8,737 bases of DNA from Candidatus Njordarchaeota archaeon (lineage in GTDB: Archaea > Asgardarchaeota > Njordarchaeia > Njordarchaeales > JAHKLH01), in contig JAHKLH010000060.1 of the NCBI GenBank assembly GCA_029856635.1, positions 1 to 8,737 of the forward strand, read 5' to 3'. The position numbers and the translations under genes were made by a program. The notes below the pieces were generated by a model. The model was given only the letters and a program-made list of their open reading frames with translations. It did no database searches and had not been told where the DNA came from. Positions 1 through 6,175 of this stretch are shown in pieces. The stretch's first letter is position 1. Each line of letters opens with the position of its first letter.

Positions 1-2405
1 AGTAATGAATCCTTTGGTAATTCGAGATTCTTCCGGAAGATCTCTTCTTTTCCTCGTGTTGAAATTTTCTCTACAATTACTTCAGCATGGATCTTCTCGT
101 GGAGATCATTAACAACATAGACGTTTCCTCGATATGATTCTCCAATCTTGTATCTTGGCCTGGGCCAGTCTGCAAATGCGTAAACTGGTTCGAATGCTAA
201 TTTCATAGCAAAATATCCTTGTTTTGGTTTTCTCCAATAGTCTAGAACGGCCCAGGTTATAACGGGTGCGCAATCAGTTAGCATGAATTGAAGTACTCCT
301 CCAGTTGGATTAAATCGATGTCTTCGAAGAAATTCGATATAGAACTTAATTAATTCTGCTTGATATTCTTGAGTAGCTTTAATAAAGTCGTCAAGAGAAT
401 CAAATTTGAGAGGATTTATCCAAAAACGCATGAACCGTGGTTGATATTGATGGTGAAGTTTTAGGTATTTTGCAATTTCCTTGTATACTTCTTTCCAAGG
501 CTTTGTAAGTATCTTTTGGCGTAATTTTTCTGGTAATATTTTAAGGAGACTTTCTTTGCAAGGAAATGCTTGAGCACCAAATTCTGTTACGAATCTTAGC
601 ATGCGTTTCCATGGTTTAAGTAAATATAGCTGACGATATCCTCTAAAACGTTTAAATGGAATAATCCACCCAACATACCAGCCGCTATATATGTGAGTAT
701 CGGTTCCATTGAAAAAGTAGCCTGGAATTCCTGATGCTAGGATTACTGGGTGCTGATTCACATCTTCTTTCTTAATTGTCTCAAGCACAGCCTTTGCAAT
801 TTTTCGTTTGTTCGAATTAAATAAGAGAAATGAAAAGACATCATCAGTTAAGATAAAGAGAAGAATTGCTATAGTCCAGACATCAAGTGGAAATAGAATT
901 GCAAGTATAAACGAAGAGATTATTCCTAACCAAGGATCTGCTGTATAAGCAATCATTGGAAAGATGAAAATGAAAATTAAAAGCAGAGAAAGGAAGAACC
1001 CAAATGTGAGGAAAAAGCAGTCTGGAATCAGAGGCGTAGTGAGTATGGACATAATTCTATCTAAGAAAGGTATGCTAACTAATTTTGTTTTAAATTTATG
1101 TCCAATGAATCCAAAGAACATTGAGAATAAAATAGCAGTAAAGAAAATCAAACCGCTTTTAAGAAGATCTTTCTTAAATGGGAATTTGCATGGCTCATTA
1201 TGGCAATTAAAGAATGCAAGACAAGCTTTATTTTCAAGCATATGAACTAGTTTTTTTGCATTTTCTATGGCTACTTTCTTTACTTTCTTATCATAAAACC
1301 AAATAAGAGGCATATCTTGCCAAACAAGAATTCCTTCCTCACTAAGTATGTCATGAAGTTCTGGCCTACCAACGTGAGCATGAACTCTAACAATATTTAT
1401 ATTTGCCTCGCGCATCAATTTTACATCCTCTTTGATTCTATCTATGGTCACTCTAGCAAGGCGTTGATCCGTTGGCGCGTAATTAGTTCCTCTTAGAAAG
1501 AGTCTCTTTCCATTCAAGTAAAATTCAAATTTATTCCTTTTCCAAACAATTTTAACTTCCTTAATACCAAAAACTTCTCTTTTAACATCAGAGATTTCGT
1601 CATCAATCATTACTGTAGCTTCTAGGATGTATAAATTTGGTTTTCCTAAATCCCAAGTCCACCAAAGTCTAGCGTTTTCTATTTTGATTTCATTATGAAT
1701 AACATTGCATCCAATTTTAAACCTCTCTTCAAACTCGACAAGGATTTCCTTTCCTTTGAAGTTCTTTGGTTTTATACGCAATACAATTTTTGCGTTTGTG
1801 TCTTCTTTGCTGAATATCCACAAAATTACCTTTATCTTTGCGAGTTTTTTGGAAAGTATGTTGGAAATTATTTTTACTCTCTCTATACACGCAGGACCGG
1901 TTTCGTAAATTAAAACGCTATTCCATATCCCCCCAGGATTGAAATGAGGATTACGGCAATCCCAATGATAAAATACTCCACCAACTTGTGTTTTCTTGTT
2001 CAAATCTTTCTCATTTCTACTAGTTACTTTAACTGCCAAAACATTTTCTTCTTCACTTAATAAAGGAGTAATGTCAAACTTAAATGGGAAAAAATATCCC
2101 TCATTCTTCCCTAGCTTTTTTCCATTTAACCAGACCTCAGCCTTGTAAAAGACGCCTTTAAATACCAACCATACACTTCCGTTCTTTTGTTTTCTCTCAT
2201 ATTTAAAACGTTTTCTATACCAAACGGCTCCAGCGTAGTTTCTAAGATCAGCAATCTTATCTTGCCAATGACTAGGAACTTCTATATCATACCAACGACT
2301 ATCGTCAAACTCTGGCTTATAAAAGCCTCTTTTTTCGCCAGTTTCATCGGGATCTGGGAATATTTTCCAGATCCCATCTAGACAAAATATATTCTCGTCG
2401 TACAT
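1..2405 (-). CDS. Glycoside hydrolase family 2 enzyme with membrane insert (C-terminus cut by window edge)
   Basis: 801 codons read open without a stop from ATG 2405 to the left edge, so the C-terminus is missing. The N-terminal sugar-binding domain (about residues 1-170) has NYAGAVWYRKRF, VWLNGKKLG and GIWNSV; an Ig-like domain follows and ends at LWWTWDLGKPNLY. The TIM barrel opens at FYLNGKRLFLRGTNYAP (about 303). The predicted acid/base is E404 in CHNEP and the predicted nucleophile is E608 in VTEFGAQAFP; LQFMLTDCAPVITWAVLDY near 705 is the usual barrel-end block. This pattern fits beta-mannosidase/beta-galactosidase-type GH2 exo-glycosidases; the exact sugar is unknown. Residues about 412-532 are an in-frame hydrophobic insert with about four membrane segments, so the enzyme is probably membrane-bound. 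No N-terminal signal peptide is visible. AAGTGA lies just upstream of the ATG. Family call is firm, substrate is not. Confidence 0.9.
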   Translation of the reverse strand, partial: MYDENIFCLDGIWKIFPDPDETGEKRGFYKPEFDDSRWYDIEVPSHWQDKIADLRNYAGAVWYRKRFKYERKQKNGSVWLVFKGVFYKAEVWLNGKKLGKNEGYFFPFKFDITPLLSEEENVLAVKVTSRNEKDLNKKTQVGGVFYHWDCRNPHFNPGGIWNSVLIYETGPACIERVKIISNILSKKLAKIKVILWIFSKEDTNAKIVLRIKPKNFKGKEILVEFEERFKIGCNVIHNEIKIENARLWWTWDLGKPNLYILEATVMIDDEISDVKREVFGIKEVKIVWKRNKFEFYLNGKRLFLRGTNYAPTDQRLARVTIDRIKEDVKLMREANINIVRVHAHVGRPELHDILSEEGILVWQDMPLIWFYDKKVKKVAIENAKKLVHMLENKACLAFFNCHNEPCKFPFKKDLLKSGLIFFTAILFSMFFGFIGHKFKTKLVSIPFLDRIMSILTTPLIPDCFFLTFGFFLSLLLIFIFIFPMIAYTADPWLGIISSFILAILFPLDVWTIAILLFILTDDVFSFLLFNSNKRKIAKAVLETIKKEDVNQHPVILASGIPGYFFNGTDTHIYSGWYVGWIIPFKRFRGYRQLYLLKPWKRMLRFVTEFGAQAFPCKESLLKILPEKLRQKILTKPWKEVYKEIAKYLKLHHQYQPRFMRFWINPLKFDSLDDFIKATQEYQAELIKFYIEFLRRHRFNPTGGVLQFMLTDCAPVITWAVLDYWRKPKQGYFAMKLAFEPVYAFADWPRPRYKIGESYRGNVYVVNDLHEKIHAEVIVEKISTRGKEEIFRKNLELPKDSL
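819..1022 (-). other. Membrane segments two to four of the GH2 insert
   Basis: Residues about 463-487 form a long hydrophobic stretch with FFLSLLLIFIFIFPMIAY. After the short polar link TADP, WLGIISSFILAILF (492-505) and LDVWTIAILLFILT (507-520) follow, then DDVFSFLLF, ending at NSNKRK (530-535). The chain then returns to GH2-like sequence (HPVILASG at 552-559). An even number of spans would place both halves of the barrel on the same side of the membrane, as folding of one barrel requires. The exact number of spans is uncertain. Confidence 0.7.
1119..1172 (-). other. First predicted membrane segment of the GH2 insert
   Basis: Codons for residues about 412-429 and on to 434 begin with Lys-rich FKKDLLK and continue into the hydrophobic run SGLIFFTAILFSMFFGFIG, which ends at HKFKTK. 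Basic residues flank both ends. This starts within ten residues of the catalytic-type glutamate E404, where GH2 enzymes normally continue straight into the next barrel helix. Topology was judged by eye only. Confidence 0.7.
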
Positions 2406-2465
2406 AATTTTCACTTCTCTTAAAGATATTTTTGACTTCTGTTTTTGAGAAATAGGTAATTATTC
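2406..2465. promoter_or_regulatory. Divergent promoter region between GH2 gene and HExxE gene
   Basis: Only 60 bases separate the two divergent starts. An AT-rich core at about 2418-2432 (CTTAAAGATATTTTT) can act as a TATA-like element in either direction. It lies about 40 bases before the plus-strand TTG and about 25 bases before the minus-strand ATG. No experimental support; read by eye. Confidence 0.4.
2454..2457 (+). promoter_or_regulatory. Shine-Dalgarno supporting the TTG start
   Basis: AGGT followed by AAT lies 8 bases before TTG 2466. An in-frame TAA sits at 2457-2459, so no longer in-frame start exists. This favours initiation at the TTG. Confidence 0.5.
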
Positions 2466-2939
2466 TTGCCGAGTAATACATACGAGGCAAAAGAACTCCT
2501 AAAGAAAATACTGAAGATAGGATGTAAGATTGCTAAAAAATTAGGTTATAACTGTAGAGTTTCATTACGTGAACTCCAAATTTACCTTACTGCACCAACT
2601 TACACAGGCGATAAAACAAATTTGAAAACCATAGCTTCAAATCCATATCTGTGTTTGCATGAAGTTTTAGAAGTGATGTTTCTTAAGGAACGAGGGTATA
2701 CAATCTCCTAGAACATTTTCAATGAAGCATATCCGTACACTTATGAAGCACACTTGAAGGCATTGAAGGGTGAATTAAAATTAGCTCTTAAAAAGCGAGA
2801 TGCTGCATGGATTTCAAAAAGATTGAAGGATCTAGAAAGCTACTTGAATGATCCTCTTTTACCCGAATATTTAAGACCAAGAGTATGCGATCTAATTAAA
2901 ATGATTAAGACAACTATGAATGAACATAAGTTCCTATGA
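2466..2939 (+). pseudogene. HExxE-motif small protein interrupted by one in-frame TAG
   Basis: A single frame runs from TTG 2466 to TGA 2937-2939, giving 157 codons with one internal TAG at codon 82 (2709-2711). Frame and protein-like composition continue on both sides. Before the TAG comes LCLHEVLEVMFLKERGYTIS, with H65-E66 and E69. After it come YPYTYEAHLKALKGEL (H96) and a charged helical tail, WISKRLKDLESYLNDPLLP. The HE...E plus YEAH arrangement could be a metal site, but that is inference. I recall similar hypothetical proteins in archaea but cannot name a family or function. A single change from AAG (Lys) would create the TAG. Possible explanations are a recent pseudogene, a sequencing error, stop readthrough, or TAG decoded as an amino acid. 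The gene converges on the phosphosugar mutase gene and overlaps its end by 6 bases. Confidence 0.6.
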
Positions 2940-4289
2940 TAATGCTTTTTTAATGAATTTCTCTCCAAGTCGAAGAAGTTCTTCAACTCTCTTCTTTGTT
3001 TTAGCTTCAGCATAAATACGGAATACTGGTTCTGTGCCACTTGCTCGAAGAAGTAGCGAGCTTTCATCCTTAAAGAACACACGAATTCCGGTTCGCAACT
3101 CAATTTTCTTCTCGATGTCACCAAGTTTATCAGCGTTCTCTTTTACATAACTAATCACATTCGGTTTCTTCTCCTCCGGGCAAGGAATTGAGATCTTTTC
3201 AATGTGTGTTTTTGGTAAAGTTTGTGCTAATTCATCAAGCGAAAGATTTGTGTCGACAAGTATTTCAAGCATTTTTAGTGTAGCCAATGCTACGTCACTA
3301 TACAAAATACTGTCTACCCAAATGTATTTACCCGTTTCTTCCATTCCGAAATAAACATCTTTTTTCTTCATCTCTTCGACTATGTCTGGCGCACCAATGT
3401 CACAATAGTGAATTACTCCACCAGCATCTCGTACAATTTTTTCAACTATTAGTGATGTATTTGCAGTCACGACGAACTCCTTGATTCCTTGGGAGATTAA
3501 CTGCCTAATGAATATAGCACCAGATACGTCGCCCCAATATATATTTGAAGCACTAGTAAAAATAGCGCGATCCCCGTCAGTATCTGTCCCGACGCCGATA
3601 TCAGAATTTGTTTCTTTTACAATTTTCATTAATGGGATTAAATTATCTAGTCGTGGAAATGGATCACGAAGTCTAAATAAGGAATCTGGGGAATCATTTA
3701 TCGTGTGCACAAAAATTTCAGCAGATTCTAAAACCTCCCGTAAATATCCACCGGAGCAAGCACCTCCTGCAGTGTCAATAACGACCTTCATCTCAGCTAT
3801 TTTATCAATGTCAACTAAACTCAGAATGCCTTCAATCCAGAAATCTTTTGCAGAATCCTCAACAACATCCCCTGTTCTATCCCATGGCTTGAACTTCAAA
3901 TCTTTATTGAGTACATTCATAAAAGCTTCTTCTTCCTCTCTTGAAAATTCTGACGTATCATCCTTGAAGAAGAGAATTCCTATGCGTTCAGCAGGCATGT
4001 GTGAACCAGTGACTATAATTGCGCCTGTCGTTTCTTGGGCTTTCAAATACCAAAGCGCGGCAGGTGTTGGGCAAATTCCTAAATAAATTACGTCACAACC
4101 GCCCCCAGTTAAACCCGAGATAATTGCATGTGATATAGATGCCGATGAGAATCTATTATCACGTGCTACAATGACTGTGGCTCCTTCACCGAAGAAGTGA
4201 GCTGCTGCTAATCCTAATTTAAGTGCAAGTTTAGCATCAATATCTTTTGGGAATACGCCACGAATTCCTGAAGTACCAAATAATTGCAT
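2934..4289 (-). CDS. Phosphoglucomutase/phosphomannomutase-family phosphosugar mutase (GlmM-like)
   Basis: Predicted cytosolic alpha-D-phosphohexomutase, moving a phosphate between C1 and C6 of a sugar phosphate. It would feed nucleotide-sugar synthesis for glycans and glycolipids. From ATG 4289 it has 451 residues, normal for archaeal members. All family signatures are visible: FGTSGIRG (4-11); the phosphoserine loop TGSHMP with catalytic S96; the Mg loop DTDGDR with D236, D238 and D240; a sugar-binding loop GMEETG (315-320) that differs from the usual GExSG; and the phosphate-binding RASGTEP (415-421). Substrate (glucosamine-, mannose- or glucose-phosphate) cannot be settled from motifs. 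A longer start at ATG 4304 adds MWCFL, but ATG 4289 begins the conserved MQLFGTSGIRG and has GGTG at a good distance. The stop is TAG. Confidence 0.93.
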   Translation of the reverse strand: MQLFGTSGIRGVFPKDIDAKLALKLGLAAAHFFGEGATVIVARDNRFSSASISHAIISGLTGGGCDVIYLGICPTPAALWYLKAQETTGAIIVTGSHMPAERIGILFFKDDTSEFSREEEEAFMNVLNKDLKFKPWDRTGDVVEDSAKDFWIEGILSLVDIDKIAEMKVVIDTAGGACSGGYLREVLESAEIFVHTINDSPDSLFRLRDPFPRLDNLIPLMKIVKETNSDIGVGTDTDGDRAIFTSASNIYWGDVSGAIFIRQLISQGIKEFVVTANTSLIVEKIVRDAGGVIHYCDIGAPDIVEEMKKKDVYFGMEETGKYIWVDSILYSDVALATLKMLEILVDTNLSLDELAQTLPKTHIEKISIPCPEEKKPNVISYVKENADKLGDIEKKIELRTGIRVFFKDESSLLLRASGTEPVFRIYAEAKTKKRVEELLRLGEKFIKKALS

Positions 4290-4296
4290 TAGAAAA

Positions 4297-4300
4297 CACC
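4297..4300 (-). promoter_or_regulatory. Shine-Dalgarno GGTG of the phosphosugar mutase
   Basis: GGTG on the minus strand lies 7 bases before ATG 4289. The upstream ATG 4304 has no such site, which favours the shorter protein. Confidence 0.5.
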
Positions 4301-4327
4301 ACATATTTTGAGAAAAAACAAAGTGTA

Positions 4328-4335
4328 ATTTAAAG
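4328..4335 (-). promoter_or_regulatory. TATA-like box of the phosphosugar mutase
   Basis: CTTTAAAT on the minus strand, preceded by GTGATA. Its centre is about 27 bases upstream of 4304, the usual archaeal TATA-to-transcription-start distance. Transcription would then begin at about 4304, giving a leader of about 15 bases that contains the GGTG site. Confidence 0.45.
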
Positions 4336-4410
4336 TATCACTGCAGAACGCTGTGATTATGTTTGATTTAGATGTAACTAAGGGTAAATTGAATGATGTC
4401 TGCAAAGAAA

Positions 4411-5337
4411 TCATGTTTTATGTTGAGTTGTTTCTCTTAATTCTTTCAGTTTTGAATAACCTGCAAGGAAGTATAAGATTGATGTTGCTACTATTTGTGC
4501 GGTGACGTTTGCTACATCGTACGGGGGACATAACTCAACGAAATCAATTGCAATCACCTTTGGTTGATTCCCGAGGATTCTCATCATTCGGAAAACTTCT
4601 CGAGGCGTTAGTCCTCCACTACTTGTTGCATTTACGCCTGGTCCAAAAGCAACATCAAGTACGTCAACATCAAAAGAAATGTAAACGGCATTTGTGTTAA
4701 ATGAGGCAATGTTATATGCTTGTTGTGTAATTTCATCAATTCTGTCGGCCGTAATGTCAGTAGTAAACACAGTAATACCTAATTTCTTAGCTTTATCTAG
4801 GTAATATGGCGCATTAACCCATTCCCTTACTCCGATGTAAACTATGTTTTCTGGATTGATTTTGCACTCTTGCAAAATTTTATGAACAGTAATTCCAGAT
4901 GAAAGCTGACCCGCAGGGAGTTCTCTTAGATCTAAATGTGCATCAATATAAATTAATCCGATTTTACCAAATTTTCTTTCAAAAGCTTTTACTGCTGGAA
5001 ATGTGATTGAATGATCGCCGCCGAGAATAATTAGACGTTCGCATTTGTTAAGAAGCTCAAATATACTATTTCCAATTGATTTCCAAGTATTCTCTATACT
5101 TTCGCGATCTATATCAATGTCGCCAACATCACCGATTGCGAGATTTCGCAGATCTACGCCGTAACATATGGGAGTATAAGAATAGAGAAAGTTACGAATT
5201 ACTTCGGGAGCAAAGCGAGCACCAGGACGTCCAGCTACAGCACCATCAAATGGCACACCAACAATTGTTACTTCAGAGGAATCTTTCACAATGAGATTTC
5301 TAATTCGAAGGTCGTGAGGATCCTTGAGCAAAGGCAT
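4411..5337 (-). CDS. Agmatinase/arginase-family ureohydrolase
   Basis: Predicted binuclear Mn enzyme of 308 residues that hydrolyses a guanidino or formimino compound. The likely options are agmatine to putrescine plus urea (polyamine synthesis), or a related substrate such as formiminoglutamate or guanidinobutyrate. Visible metal ligands are H109 in GGDHS, D132/H134/D136 in DAHLD, and D223/D225 in SFDVD. FGPGVNATSSGGLTPRE (231-247) matches the block after the second Asp pair, and E268 matches the conserved late Glu. The usual LDP is LDV here (D228-V229), a small departure. The DAHLDLR form is also seen in HutG-like members, so the substrate stays open. AGGCGAT lies 4 bases before the ATG. 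The gene lies 66 bases downstream of the RecA-like gene and 121 bases upstream of the mutase start, on the same strand. Confidence 0.9.
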   Translation of the reverse strand: MPLLKDPHDLRIRNLIVKDSSEVTIVGVPFDGAVAGRPGARFAPEVIRNFLYSYTPICYGVDLRNLAIGDVGDIDIDRESIENTWKSIGNSIFELLNKCERLIILGGDHSITFPAVKAFERKFGKIGLIYIDAHLDLRELPAGQLSSGITVHKILQECKINPENIVYIGVREWVNAPYYLDKAKKLGITVFTTDITADRIDEITQQAYNIASFNTNAVYISFDVDVLDVAFGPGVNATSSGGLTPREVFRMMRILGNQPKVIAIDFVELCPPYDVANVTAQIVATSILYFLAGYSKLKELRETTQHKT

Positions 5338-5341
5338 ATGA

Positions 5342-5348
5342 ATCGCCT
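5342..5348 (-). promoter_or_regulatory. Shine-Dalgarno-like AGGCGAT of the ureohydrolase
   Basis: Minus-strand AGGCGAT resembles the archaeal GGTGAT consensus with one mismatch and ends 4 bases before ATG 5337. Confidence 0.4.
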
Positions 5349-5373
5349 AAAAATCATGTAGTAATGATTATAT

Positions 5374-5381
5374 GTTTAAGG
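5374..5381 (-). promoter_or_regulatory. TATA-like box of the ureohydrolase
   Basis: Minus-strand CCTTAAAC followed by ATATAATC. Its centre is about 27 bases from 5350, so a transcript would start right at the AGGCGAT site and have a very short leader. This suggests the ureohydrolase has its own promoter rather than relying only on the RecA-like gene upstream. Confidence 0.35.
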
Positions 5382-5403
5382 AAAACCGGTTTATTTTGAG
5401 GAA

Positions 5404-6117
5404 CTATATTAAGATGTCCCCTATTACCCTTATACCAAAAATTTCCTCTTTCAAGCTTCTTGAAAAAATGATTCTGCCTATAATCATTTTTCGCGATGTC
5501 TTTTGTAAGAAGATTCTAGTATCGATGAACGTGTCGATAAGGGGATGAAGTGCTGGAAGCACGCCGAGTTTTTCCCATATAGTTGTTGGAAGTCGAATTT
5601 GTTTCTCAAGCTCTGAAATAAACTCCGATTGCCTGTATGCTCTGATTTGGTTAGTAATTACTACTGCATTTCCAAGATATGCTATGCGTCTTAAGTGCTT
5701 TGCTAGGAGGAATAAGCTTTCTATTCTCCTATCTCGTGGTATTGAAGCAAAAGGGGTGATAATTGAATCAATAATTAATAGGAAAGGTTTATCCACTTTT
5801 TTAGGGATCATTTTCAGTTCATTGATCAGTTCAGAAAATTCATAATGTCGTGAAACAAAGATGTTGTCTAATAATTTTTCGTTTATAGAAAATGCCTTAG
5901 AAATCCTTAGTAATCTTTCTGGTTGAAATGTTCCATCAGTATCGATATATATCACTTTTCCCTGAGTACTTTGCACGAACTTTACGGCTATCTGATGGCA
6001 AAGTGCGGTCTTATAGCTACCAGGTCCGCCTACAAATTCATAAATTTCGCCAAATTTAAGGCCTCCTTTTTTGTCAAAGAAACGTACACCCGTAAGAAAC
6101 TTACCGAAGATTATCAC
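5404..6117 (-). CDS. RecA-fold ATPase, RadB/RadA-like, with variant Walker A
   Basis: A 237-residue single-domain RecA-superfamily ATPase, the size of archaeal RadB, which is a recombination mediator working with RadA. Evidence: FLTGVRFFDKKGGLKFGEIYEFVG at the start corresponds to the RadB/RadA lead-in; Walker A is GGPGSYKT (30-37); YIDTDGTFQPERL (58-70) matches the RadA YIDTEGTF..ER block; Walker B is FLLIID (112-117); ITNQIRAY (154-161) matches the TNQ motif. The helix-hairpin-helix N-domain of RadA is absent. In Walker A the glycine before the catalytic lysine is tyrosine (Y35), which is unusual, although K36 and T37 are kept. The start is GTG 6117, with GTGAT 3 bases upstream and an in-frame stop at 6145-6147. 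Its place within the RadA/RadB/RadC paralogues is not certain. Stop is TAG. Confidence 0.82.
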   Translation of the reverse strand: MIIFGKFLTGVRFFDKKGGLKFGEIYEFVGGPGSYKTALCHQIAVKFVQSTQGKVIYIDTDGTFQPERLLRISKAFSINEKLLDNIFVSRHYEFSELINELKMIPKKVDKPFLLIIDSIITPFASIPRDRRIESLFLLAKHLRRIAYLGNAVVITNQIRAYRQSEFISELEKQIRLPTTIWEKLGVLPALHPLIDTFIDTRIFLQKTSRKMIIGRIIFSRSLKEEIFGIRVIGDILI

Positions 6118-6175
6118 GGAATCACTCTTGTTTCTAATATGAAATCAAAGTCAAAAGCATTGTAATTATTTTTCA
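6118..6175. promoter_or_regulatory. Divergent promoter region between RecA-like gene and unknown gene
   Basis: A 58-base AT-rich gap between divergent genes. GTAATTATTTTT (about 6162-6173) is a TATA-like candidate for either strand. On the plus strand it predicts transcription from about 6194, where an in-frame ATG lies. On the minus strand it predicts a leader of about 24 bases that carries GTGAT before GTG 6117. Confidence 0.35.

Noticed and set aside
964..1913. Plus-strand open frames at 964-1245, 1695-1913 and 1705-1908
   Set aside because: They lie opposite the GH2 gene, whose minus-strand frame is continuous and carries recognisable family motifs.
2709..2711. Genome-wide pyrrolysine decoding of TAG as the preferred explanation
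   Set aside because: Three of six complete genes here end in TAG and no pyl gene is in the window, so it was kept only as an alternative.
3287..4086. Plus-strand open frames opposite the phosphosugar mutase, including one of 201 residues
   Set aside because: The Ser-rich composition and lack of motifs fit an antisense shadow of the well-supported minus-strand gene.
4290..4410. Possible RNA gene or riboswitch in the gap between mutase and ureohydrolase
   Set aside because: No cloverleaf, conserved stem or riboswitch-like core was seen; the gap is accounted for by promoter elements.
5383..5392. Perfect 10-base palindrome AAACCGGTTT between the RecA-like and ureohydrolase genes
   Set aside because: It could be an operator upstream of the ureohydrolase TATA-like box, but a single 10-base palindrome in AT-rich DNA is weak evidence and no second copy was noticed.
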